A DNA stretch of 24,210 nt, taken from positions 1 through 24,210 of the IMG/VR virus record IMGVR_UViG_3300035698_014979; one strand, written 5' to 3'. The stretch is from a virus. Shown here piece by piece: positions 13,397 to 19,852 of the stretch. Numbering within the stretch: position 1 is the stretch's first letter; each line of letters begins with the position of its first letter. Under the pieces are notes generated by a model, which did not search any database, was not told where the DNA came from, and saw nothing but the letters and a program-made list of their open reading frames with translations. Made by a program: the position numbers and the translations under genes.

Positions 13397-14410
13397 CTAA
13401 CTTGCGCTTTCCGTTTCCTCATCTTCAAAATAGTTAACCCCATAGGCTGCAGACTTATCTAAGTTTCCGCGCCTTTTATCGTATCTTTCAGTGGTCGTGA
13501 TATTGGTATGCCCCGCGAAGGTGGCGACGTCGCGGATAGATCGCCCCTGGGTGTCCAGAAGATGAGAGATTGCCGTCGCGCGACACGAATGTGGAGAAAC
13601 ACGCTTATTTATCTTTAGGTTTTTAGCGTACTTGTTTATGAGCCTGTAGATAGTGGAGCCATTCATGGGAGTTTTATTTTTTCGCCCCTGATCGCTTCCC
13701 TGGAGTAAAAAGTCCGCGCCTTCAAGCGGACAGACTTTAAAGGCTTCGGCGTAGCGGGTTATTTCAGATAAAACGTAAGGGTTTAAGGGGATTACTCGCA
13801 CTTTATCCCCCTTCCCGCGAATCCTCAAAACGGTGTGCCCCCTATCTTCGTAAATATGCTCCATTCGGACGTTTACGAGTTCAGAGCGTCTTAGTCCTAG
13901 ATTGAATAAAAGCGCCATAGCGAGGCGGTGAGTGCGTCCCCGGTGGTGGCGCACATCGGGCGCGGAGATCATCTGCACAACCTCTTTATCATCAAAAGCG
14001 AGAGTTTCGGCCTCGGTTTGAACCTTCGGAAGTTTAACGCTATCTAAGGGATTCGAGTCTATAAGCTTCATTGCGACTGACCATTTCATGAATGAGCGTA
14101 TAGATACGAGGCGGCGGGCGATAGTGGCGCTGGCCCGGCCTTGCTGGATAAGTTCGTCCCTATATAGTTGAAAATGAAAGGCCTCTATCTGCCTAGGATG
14201 AGTGATTATGACGTCGCCTGACCGCAGAAAGGCAAAGAAGGATTTAAGATCTTTAATGTACGCTATTTTTGTGTCGTTTGATATAAACTGACACAAAAAG
14301 TCTGAGATAAAATCGTCAATGAAGGCCTTATTTTTCCCTGCGTTTTGAAATTTTCGGGCCAGATCCGGGTTTCTAATTAGTGCCAGATCAGTCGTTTTTG
14401 GTGGTTTCAT
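13397..14410 (-). CDS. Tyrosine recombinase / integrase
   Basis: The 337-aa product has an N-terminal SAM-like core-binding domain (about 25-125, with YIKDLKSFFAFL and ATIARRLVSIRSFMKW) and a C-terminal catalytic domain. All expected catalytic residues are visible: Arg174 in LGLRRSELV, Lys200 in RIRGKGDKV, His274 and Arg277 in PHSCRATAI, His301 in AGHTNITTT and nucleophile Tyr310 in TERYDKR. The compact size and the motif spacing are Xer/phage-integrase like. It implies integration, excision or resolution of genome multimers. AAGGAAAC precedes ATG 14410 at 6 bases. The gene is visibly more GC-rich (many GCG, CGC and CCC codons) than its neighbours, which hints at a separate origin. No attachment site could be identified. 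Confidence 0.93.
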   Translation of the reverse strand: MKPPKTTDLALIRNPDLARKFQNAGKNKAFIDDFISDFLCQFISNDTKIAYIKDLKSFFAFLRSGDVIITHPRQIEAFHFQLYRDELIQQGRASATIARRLVSIRSFMKWSVAMKLIDSNPLDSVKLPKVQTEAETLAFDDKEVVQMISAPDVRHHRGRTHRLAMALLFNLGLRRSELVNVRMEHIYEDRGHTVLRIRGKGDKVRVIPLNPYVLSEITRYAEAFKVCPLEGADFLLQGSDQGRKNKTPMNGSTIYRLINKYAKNLKINKRVSPHSCRATAISHLLDTQGRSIRDVATFAGHTNITTTERYDKRRGNLDKSAAYGVNYFEDEETESAS

Positions 14411-14436
14411 GTTTCCTTTAAGGTTTTAGGGTTCTT

Positions 14437-14450
14437 GTTTTTATCGTGTT
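14437..14450 (-). promoter_or_regulatory. AACACGATAAAAAC motif upstream of the integrase gene
   Basis: On the minus strand the 14-mer AACACGATAAAAAC begins at the stop codon of the secreted-protein gene and lies 26 bases before ATG 14410. The identical 14-mer is at 12158-12171 on the plus strand. Confidence 0.5.
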
Positions 14451-14833
14451 CAAAGTTCTTTCTCATGAAATATTAAGGGTTGCTTAACTTCAATTTCCTT
14501 TTCCGCTTCGTATGGCTGAAATTGAATGGCCAATAAGGAAGCAATCAAACAATCTTTAAGCGTTTTAGGCGCATCTTCTTCAATAAGTGGAGAGTTAACA
14601 AAGCCGTTGAGGCCTATGTTGAATTTAAGGGTGAGGCCATTAACTTTTCCCCCTCCTTTCTCTATGTGAGACTGATGACATGATCTAAAAGAAGGCATAC
14701 CGTCCACAAAATCGTTACGAATCATTTCAGAAGTTGGATGTCCAGTAAGTACACTCCTGACCAAAACGGGCTTTTGAGCGAAAGCTAAGAAGGTTAAACC
14801 TAAGCCTAATGACATTGTAATAGATAATCGCAT
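14450..14833 (-). CDS. Secreted protein with AgmX/PglI-type C-terminal domain (127 aa)
   Basis: Residues 1-20 form a signal peptide (basic Arg2, core SITMSLGLGLTFLAFA, cleavage likely after AFA or nearby). The mature part resembles the AgmX/PglI C-terminal (TonB-C-like) fold: SFRSCHQSHIE with Cys52, GLTLKFNIGLNGFV, LKDCLIASLLAIQF with Cys95, and a final strand VKQPLIFH. The two Cys residues match the disulfide pair common in this family. Such domains occur in periplasmic proteins of predatory and gliding delta-type bacteria. AGGAG lies 7 bases before the ATG. As a periplasmic protein it is not needed for virion building and is probably an accessory (moron) gene acting on the host envelope, or a host gene captured with the recombinase. 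The exact role is unknown. Confidence 0.7.
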   Translation of the reverse strand: MRLSITMSLGLGLTFLAFAQKPVLVRSVLTGHPTSEMIRNDFVDGMPSFRSCHQSHIEKGGGKVNGLTLKFNIGLNGFVNSPLIEEDAPKTLKDCLIASLLAIQFQPYEAEKEIEVKQPLIFHEKEL

Positions 14834-14868
14834 AGCTAACTCCTTTAGTAGGCTTTATATCGGTTAAA

Positions 14869-14897
14869 AGATAACACGATATAAACATTATTTTCAA
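14869..14897 (-). promoter_or_regulatory. Promoter candidate of the secreted-protein gene with operator-like core
   Basis: On the minus strand TTGAAA (rc of 14892-14897) and TTATCT (rc of 14869-14874) are spaced 17 bases. The spacer contains the motif GTTTATATCGTGTT (rc of 14873-14886), and the -35 box overlaps TAAACATTATTTT (14882-14894), a 13-bp identity with the operator candidate of the RHH gene. Confidence 0.5.
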
Positions 14898-15076
14898 ATA
14901 AATTTGATTTTTAGAATAAATTACACGGTTTAGCAAACTAATCTATAGCTATGTCGTTTTTTAAGCTATCTAACAAAATCTTACCTTAACGAAAACATAA
15001 GGATTATCGTAGACAAACATTTTTATCAGATTTAATCTCCATGAGTACCAAAATTTAGGAAAGTGAAAAAATAGAA

Positions 15077-15778
15077 ATGAGACTAAGTAAACCGTCGCCT
15101 TTTCTATCGTGTAACGAGGGAAGTCAAGAATCTTTCTTATCGTGCATCATAGAGAAAAGACCTAGAATATCAGCAAGTAACACGCGCATATTAAGTGCTA
15201 CGTCGGCCATGGCCATAATTGCAAATGCACCTAAACTAAACAACATTCAAAACCCTAGTTATAGTGCGGATTTTGAGGCGATTAGCCTCATAGTCGGAAT
15301 TGACCCCGGAGTAACGGGCGCAATTGCTCTTATATCTTCGGGGAAAAAACCTAAGCTAGTGGGCGTTTATGACTTCCCTTTGGCCGACGTCAAGATAGGC
15401 AATAAGCTAAAATCACGTATCGACTTAGTTGATCTTTCTTTTCTAATCGAAAGCTACGCCAAAGATATAAATTTAGCTTGCATTGAGGAAGTTGGCCAGA
15501 TTGGAACGAAAGCGGATCCCTTTAGTTCGTTTGTTTTTGGCTTTTCCACGGGCAGCGTTCACGGCGTTTTAGCTTCTCATGGCATACGAATCCAAACGGT
15601 AAAGCCGCTGGTTTGGAAAGGCGCTCTAGGCTTAGACGCTGACAAAAATAAAGCAATCCAAAAAGCTATAAAACTATTCCCCGAATCCCAAAAATATTTA
15701 ACACGAAAAAAAGACCACGGCAGAGCTGAAGCTATTTTAATAGCTCACTTCGCATGGGTACTGAGCGGTGAAAAATGA
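15077..15778 (+). CDS. RuvC-like Holliday-junction resolvase
   Basis: Residues 71-233 form an RNase H-like nuclease domain: IVGIDPGVTGAIAL with catalytic Asp76, CIEEVGQ with Glu137/Glu138, and KKDHGRAEAILIAHF with Asp213 and Glu218. Phage enzymes of this group cut four-way or branched DNA before packaging or during recombination. Residues 1-70 precede the usual start of such proteins, are Ser/Asn/Ile-rich and show no domain. The only in-frame ATG inside is codon 45 (15209), without a Shine-Dalgarno sequence; for ATG 15077 the nearest AGGA is 16 bases away. The real start is therefore uncertain. The next gene overlaps by 4 bases. Confidence 0.85.
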   Translation: MRLSKPSPFLSCNEGSQESFLSCIIEKRPRISASNTRILSATSAMAIIANAPKLNNIQNPSYSADFEAISLIVGIDPGVTGAIALISSGKKPKLVGVYDFPLADVKIGNKLKSRIDLVDLSFLIESYAKDINLACIEEVGQIGTKADPFSSFVFGFSTGSVHGVLASHGIRIQTVKPLVWKGALGLDADKNKAIQKAIKLFPESQKYLTRKKDHGRAEAILIAHFAWVLSGEK

Positions 15779-16002
15779 ATTGTAGATTGATTTTAGAGAA
15801 AACAGTTAAAGACTTGAAAGCCGATGGAAGAAGGAAAAATGTAAGTTTTGAATTTGCAGGAAGTCACTTCCCTTTAGGGCCAACAAAACAGTTTTTAAAA
15901 ACCTTTAAGCCTAAAGACGAGTTGTGGGTTAGTTCCGCCGATTCGTCTTTATTCTTCACATGGAAAACAGGCCACGCGCACATTAATTCGGTGAAAAAGT
16001 GA
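15775..16002 (+). CDS. Unknown small protein (75 aa)
   Basis: The ATG overlaps the RuvC-like stop by 4 bases (ATGA), and the stop overlaps the GTG of the helicase gene (GTGA). The product is a basic alpha/beta protein: a helix with LEKTVKDLKADGRRK, then beta-like parts (VSFEFAGSHF, ELWVSSADSSLFFTW). No family recognised. Tight coupling on both sides suggests that it works with the resolvase or helicase. Confidence 0.65.
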   Translation: MNCRLILEKTVKDLKADGRRKNVSFEFAGSHFPLGPTKQFLKTFKPKDELWVSSADSSLFFTWKTGHAHINSVKK

Positions 16003-17306
16003 AAATATCTCAATACCAAATAGATGGCGCATATTTTCTGGCCCAGAACCGTTTTGCTCTTTTAGCTGACGAACCTGGCGTAGGTAAAACACTTCAGGCC
16101 ATTCTGGCGTCAGACATGGTTAACGCTAAAAACATACTGGTGATATGCCCGGCCGTCGCTCGGGTTAATTGGAGAAGAGAATTTGCTGAGTGGAGCGTTT
16201 TCTCTTCGGAGTTTACTGTTTGCTTTGAAATAAAAGACGCACACGGAGACAAGACTATCTGCTCTTATGAGTATGCGACTGAAAACTTTTTAGAATTAAA
16301 AACGACTCCTTGGGATTTAATTATATGCGATGAAAGTCATTTCATAAAAGAACCGACGGCGAAAAGAACTCAGAGGATATATGGTAAAAACGGAATTATC
16401 AGATCAGCAAATAGATGTTGGGCCCTTTCAGGAACCCCGGCCTCAAACCATATCGCTGAATTATGGCCCTTACTTTTCACTTTTAACGTCACAAATCTTA
16501 CCTACGATAGTTTCGTTGAGCGCTTCTGCAAAACCCGCCCAACATTTTACGGCGGTAAAAGAGAAGAAAAAATCATCGGAACTCGAAAGGATAAAGTTTC
16601 TGAGATTAAAGAGATGCTTTCGGGAGTTATGCTAAGGCGTATGAAAGCTGACGTTATAGAAGACTTACCTTCCATTTCTTTTTCTCAAGTATCCGTCGAA
16701 GGTACTCCCCTCCTCGAAGTTATAAATTTAGACATGACGGAAGTTAAAAAGCAGGAAAAACTTTTAAACTCGCAGACCGATCTGGCTTTTGCCATTGAAA
16801 GCCTTGGCGATTCCGTTTCCTCCCTTCGTAGGTACGTTGGTCTCCAAAAAGTCGCAGCGGTGGCGCAGTTAGTTTCCCAAGAGTTAAAAGACGGAGCTTA
16901 CGACAAAATAGGCATTTTCGCGATTCACACAGATGTTATCGCTAACCTTAAAGAGCTCTTAAAGCCGTTTAACCCCGTAGTTGTAAACGGAGCAGTTACG
17001 CCTTTAATGCGACAAAAAGCTATCGATTCTTTCCAGACTGACCCCAAGACAAAAGTTTTTATAGGAAACATTAAAGCTGCTGGAACTGCAATTACTCTTA
17101 CGGCCGCTCATCAGTGCCTTTTTCTTGAGCAAAGTTGGGTGCCAGGAGAAAACAAACAAGCTGCTGATCGCTTTCACAGAAGAGGACAGAAAAAGTCCGT
17201 TACGGTGAGACTGGCCAGTTTAGCGGACTCTATAGACGAGAAAGTTACGGCGGTATTAAAAAGAAAAACAGAAGAATTAAACCAGATATTTGAATCTGGA
17301 AATTAA
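15999..17306 (+). CDS. SNF2-family DNA helicase/translocase
   Basis: The 435-aa product has the two RecA-like lobes of a phage SNF2/DEAD-type ATPase. Motif I DEPGVGKT (24-31), motif Ia region VICPAVARVNW (48-58), motif II DESH (111-114), motif III LSGTPAS (143-149), motif V region around residues 354-372 (FIGNIKAAGTAITLTAA) and motif VI DRFHRRGQ (390-397) are all present. Such enzymes use ATP to move along or remodel duplex DNA, including replication forks and branched molecules. Translation starts at a GTG that overlaps the previous stop. Its place among nuclease, polymerase and primase genes supports a role in phage replication or recombination. Confidence 0.92.
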   Translation: MKISQYQIDGAYFLAQNRFALLADEPGVGKTLQAILASDMVNAKNILVICPAVARVNWRREFAEWSVFSSEFTVCFEIKDAHGDKTICSYEYATENFLELKTTPWDLIICDESHFIKEPTAKRTQRIYGKNGIIRSANRCWALSGTPASNHIAELWPLLFTFNVTNLTYDSFVERFCKTRPTFYGGKREEKIIGTRKDKVSEIKEMLSGVMLRRMKADVIEDLPSISFSQVSVEGTPLLEVINLDMTEVKKQEKLLNSQTDLAFAIESLGDSVSSLRRYVGLQKVAAVAQLVSQELKDGAYDKIGIFAIHTDVIANLKELLKPFNPVVVNGAVTPLMRQKAIDSFQTDPKTKVFIGNIKAAGTAITLTAAHQCLFLEQSWVPGENKQAADRFHRRGQKKSVTVRLASLADSIDEKVTAVLKRKTEELNQIFESGN

Positions 17307-17318
17307 AGGAGAAATAAA

Positions 17319-17759
17319 ATGATTGAAGTTAAAGTTAGCGCACAAACGGCCCCCGAACTGGCCGATCTCGTAAGAAGCCTTGCCCAGCAGTTTGGAGTAA
17401 GTCTATCTAAAGTTGAAGCGGATACAGTAGTGGAAGCTGAAACCCAAGAAGTTAGTAAGGAAGTCAAAGAAGAGAAGATTAAGAAAGAATCCAAAAAAGA
17501 AGAGAAAAAAGAAACCAAGAAAGAAACTAAAAAAGAAGAGAAAAAAGAAACGGTAGAGGCTCCCGCTTCCGACTACACCAAAGAAGACATAGCTACTGCC
17601 TGTCAAAAAGTTAGTTCTAAGATAAACCTAGATGCGGCCAAAGACATTCTATCTAAGTTTGATAGCGAAAAAGGCGAACCTTGTCGCAGGATTTCAGATG
17701 TCCTAGTAAGTGATTACGCGGGATTCATAGTTAAGTGTGATGAGGCTTTGAAAAAATGA
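17319..17759 (+). CDS. Lys/Glu-rich protein of the replication operon (146 aa)
   Basis: Three parts can be seen: residues 1-40, a small alpha/beta segment (IEVKVSAQTAPELADLVRSL); residues 42-80, an almost pure Lys/Glu linker with repeated KKE[ET]KK units; and residues 85-146, a helical C-terminal domain (YTKEDIATACQKVSSKIN, then a helix ending in CDEALKK). The C-terminal helices look like those of short phage proteins found next to DUF2800 and DUF2815 genes. AAGGAG precedes the ATG, and the next gene overlaps its stop by 4 bases. It may bridge or regulate proteins of the replication complex; this is inferred from position. Confidence 0.6.
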   Translation: MIEVKVSAQTAPELADLVRSLAQQFGVSLSKVEADTVVEAETQEVSKEVKEEKIKKESKKEEKKETKKETKKEEKKETVEAPASDYTKEDIATACQKVSSKINLDAAKDILSKFDSEKGEPCRRISDVLVSDYAGFIVKCDEALKK

Positions 17760-18862
17760 GTGCTCATTCTCGGATAGGAGCGTCCAGTATGTCCCGTTGG
17801 GCAAAATGCCCTGCTTCTGTAAGGTTGTCGGTGGACATGCCGAACGTATCAAGCTCTTACGCTCAAGAGGGAACTAACGCCCACGATTTAGCGGAGAAGA
17901 TTCTCACTAACGTAAAAACGGACCTATCAGGTTACGACGACGAAATGGTCGACGCGGTTATGACTTACGTAGATTACATCAGATCGTTTACGCCTACTTG
18001 GATGAAGGTAGAAGAGAGATTTCACTTAGAATCCCTTCATCCTGACTTGTACGGGACTTCCGATTGTATTTTGTATTTCTCGGAAGAAAAACTTCTTTCC
18101 GTTATAGATTACAAACATGGGAAGGGTTTAGCGGTAGAGGCCGAAAACAATCATCAACTTATGTATTACGCTCTTGGAGCTTTGATGAAAACTGGAGCCG
18201 CGTGTTCTCATGTGGAAATGGTAATAGTCCAACCCAGATGCTTTCACCCTGTCGGGCCTATCCGATCTTGGAAAGTTTCTGTAAGTGACCTTATAGATTT
18301 TTCTGCTGACTTGGTTGATTACGCTAAGAAAACAGAAGACCCACAAGCGCCTACATTTGCCGGAGATCATTGCCGTTTTTGCCCCGCCGCACCTCTCTGC
18401 CCAACTCTCCATGAGACTGCGATTGTTTCAGCTCAAGAAGAATTTTCACCTGCTTTTTCTTACAACCCTGAAAAGCTTGGAGACATCTTAGGCAAAATAC
18501 CAGCGATAGAAGCATGGGCAAAATCGGTAAAGGACTTTGCTTTTCGCGAAGCTCAAGAGGGACGAGTCCCCCCTGGTTATAAATTGGTGCCTAAACGTGC
18601 CAACAGAAAATGGAGAAACGAGGAAGATGCGGAACATTTTCTTTTGATAGAGCTCGGGCTTAGTTGTGTTGAAGCACGAAAAGACCCTCAACTTAAAACA
18701 CCTGCACAAATCGAAGCTCTTTTACCAAAAGAGGATAGAAAGCGTTTGGAAGAAATAGTTTTAAAAGAATCTAGCGGCGACACCCTTGCACCAGTGGCCG
18801 ATAAACGTCAAACCTCTAAACCCGCTATAGAAACTGAATTTACTAAAATTGAAAAGGAATAG
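17756..18862 (+). CDS. DUF2800 nuclease (Cas4/RecB-like, four-Cys)
   Basis: The 368-aa product has PD-(D/E)XK motifs: Glu38 and His43 in EGTNAHDL, Asp103 in YGTSDCIL, Asp118 and Lys120 in VIDYKHGKG, and Gln134 with Tyr137 in HQLMYYALG. Cys18 together with Cys206, Cys209 and Cys215 (CRFCPAAPLC) match the Fe-S-binding Cys set of Cas4 and AddB-type nucleases. DUF2800 proteins are phage exonucleases of this type, presumably producing single-stranded ends for recombination. The C-terminal 110 residues are Lys/Glu-rich and helical. The ATG overlaps the stop of the Lys/Glu-rich protein gene by 4 bases. The following gene starts 11 bases after its stop. An early step of recombination or end processing is the likely job. 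Confidence 0.88.
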   Translation: MSAHSRIGASSMSRWAKCPASVRLSVDMPNVSSSYAQEGTNAHDLAEKILTNVKTDLSGYDDEMVDAVMTYVDYIRSFTPTWMKVEERFHLESLHPDLYGTSDCILYFSEEKLLSVIDYKHGKGLAVEAENNHQLMYYALGALMKTGAACSHVEMVIVQPRCFHPVGPIRSWKVSVSDLIDFSADLVDYAKKTEDPQAPTFAGDHCRFCPAAPLCPTLHETAIVSAQEEFSPAFSYNPEKLGDILGKIPAIEAWAKSVKDFAFREAQEGRVPPGYKLVPKRANRKWRNEEDAEHFLLIELGLSCVEARKDPQLKTPAQIEALLPKEDRKRLEEIVLKESSGDTLAPVADKRQTSKPAIETEFTKIEKE

Positions 18863-18873
18863 AGGAGAAAATT

Positions 18874-19179
18874 ATGATTACGAAACAAGTTATCAACGCA
18901 ACGGCCCTTCTTAAAGAACTTAAAACCAACCCTGGAGTTAAGTTAAAAGACTTCTGCTTAAAGTCCAATATCAGTAAGCCCCTTATGGAGCAAATTGGTA
19001 GAAAGCTTGTGGCCGAAAAGATCATTTTATCTAAAAGAGGCCCTGGCGGAGGCTACACCCTGGCCAGAGAGGAAGTGACCCTTTCAGCGCTAGTCAAGAT
19101 CTTCAAGACCATTAGGTCAAAAGAAGATTTAGTCGTGAAGGCAATGGCGGCTTTAGAAACAATTAACGTATTAAACTGA
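18874..19179 (+). CDS. Rrf2-like winged helix-turn-helix protein (101 aa)
   Basis: Residues 20-70 form a winged helix: VKLKDFCLKSNISKPLMEQI as helix-turn-helix, then ILSKRGPGGGYTLAREE as wing. The GPGGGY-x-LA signature (residues 56-64) and the following VTLSALVKIF match Rrf2-family regulators. The product is shorter than usual Rrf2 proteins and lacks their C-terminal Cys triad, having only Cys28, so an iron-sulfur sensing role is unlikely. It is embedded between the DUF2800 and DUF2815 genes. GAGGAG precedes the ATG. It could repress the replication operon or act as an accessory DNA-binding protein; neither is shown. Confidence 0.8.
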   Translation: MITKQVINATALLKELKTNPGVKLKDFCLKSNISKPLMEQIGRKLVAEKIILSKRGPGGGYTLAREEVTLSALVKIFKTIRSKEDLVVKAMAALETINVLN

Positions 19180-19181
19180 TC

Positions 19182-19195
19182 GCTCTAAAAAGAGC
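19182..19195 (+). promoter_or_regulatory. Small hairpin between the Rrf2-like and DUF2815 genes
   Basis: GCTCT, loop AAAA, AGAGC form a perfect 5-bp stem directly after the stop of the Rrf2-like gene. No T-run follows. It may be an mRNA-processing or stabilising element ahead of the abundant putative ssDNA-binding protein. Confidence 0.4.
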
Positions 19196-19219
19196 ATAAA
19201 CCGACTAAAGGAGAAAACA

Positions 19220-19774
19220 ATGTCGAAAAACGTACACACACCTAAGTTCCGAGTTTCTTACCCTAAAGTATTTAAGCCTGAGCTAAACAAGCTGAGTGGA
19301 AAAACTGAATACTCCGTTGTGGCCCTGTTCAAGAAAGGACAAGACCTTTCAGTTTTGAAAAAAGCAGCGGAAGAAGTTTTAATCGAAAAGCTAGGAGCGG
19401 ATAAAACTAAGTGGCCTAAAAATTTGAAATCCCCTTTTAGAGATCAGACAGACAGAGAAAAAGACGGAGTTTTGCCTGCTGGACACGAAGCTGGCGCAAT
19501 TTTCATGAACATTAAGAGTCAGCAAAAACCTGGCGTAGTTAACGAAGATGTTCAACCAATTATGGACGAGGCAGATTTTTATGCTGGATGCTATGCCCAC
19601 GCCACTACCCGACCTTACTACTATGACCAGGCGGGAAATCGAGGCATAGCTTTTGGATTACAAAATATCCAAAAACTATCTGACGGTGAACCTCTAGGCG
19701 GCGGTAGAACAAGTGCTACCAGTGAGTTCACTCCGGTAGAAAACACTTCTACTGAAGCGGACATGTGGTCTTAG
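19220..19774 (+). CDS. DUF2815 protein, putative ssDNA-binding protein (184 aa)
   Basis: The N-terminal part (TPKFRVSYPKVFKPELN then YSVVALFKKG) and the central PFRDQTDREKDG with ADFYAGCYAHATTRPYYYDQ region match DUF2815 proteins of phages. This family is thought to be functionally like a single-stranded DNA-binding protein. The C-terminus is Ser/Thr/Glu-rich and ends in EADMWS, an acidic tail with an aromatic residue, as SSB tails have. AAGGAG lies 7 bases before the ATG. Neighbouring nuclease and polymerase genes agree with a role in protecting ssDNA. Confidence 0.85.
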   Translation: MSKNVHTPKFRVSYPKVFKPELNKLSGKTEYSVVALFKKGQDLSVLKKAAEEVLIEKLGADKTKWPKNLKSPFRDQTDREKDGVLPAGHEAGAIFMNIKSQQKPGVVNEDVQPIMDEADFYAGCYAHATTRPYYYDQAGNRGIAFGLQNIQKLSDGEPLGGGRTSATSEFTPVENTSTEADMWS

Positions 19775-19789
19775 TTTTTTAATTTTTAA

Positions 19790-19839
19790 GGTGGATGACA
19801 AAAAATCACGCTTGGGGAGCGCCACCATCCCCCATTTTT
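19790..19839 (+). promoter_or_regulatory. Overlapping hairpins before the polymerase gene (attenuator candidate)
   Basis: GGGGA (19814-19818) pairs with TCCCC (19828-19832) around a 9-nt loop, and a T5 run follows at 19835-19839, as in a weak intrinsic terminator. GGTGG (19790-19794) can instead pair with CCACC (19822-19826), which lies in that loop. The two folds exclude each other. Partial termination here would lower polymerase relative to the DUF2815 protein. Confidence 0.4.
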
Positions 19840-19852
19840 AAACGGAAACTCG

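Noticed and set aside
13397-15076. Phage attachment site next to the integrase
   Set aside because: No tRNA-like or otherwise recognisable core could be seen without a host sequence for comparison.
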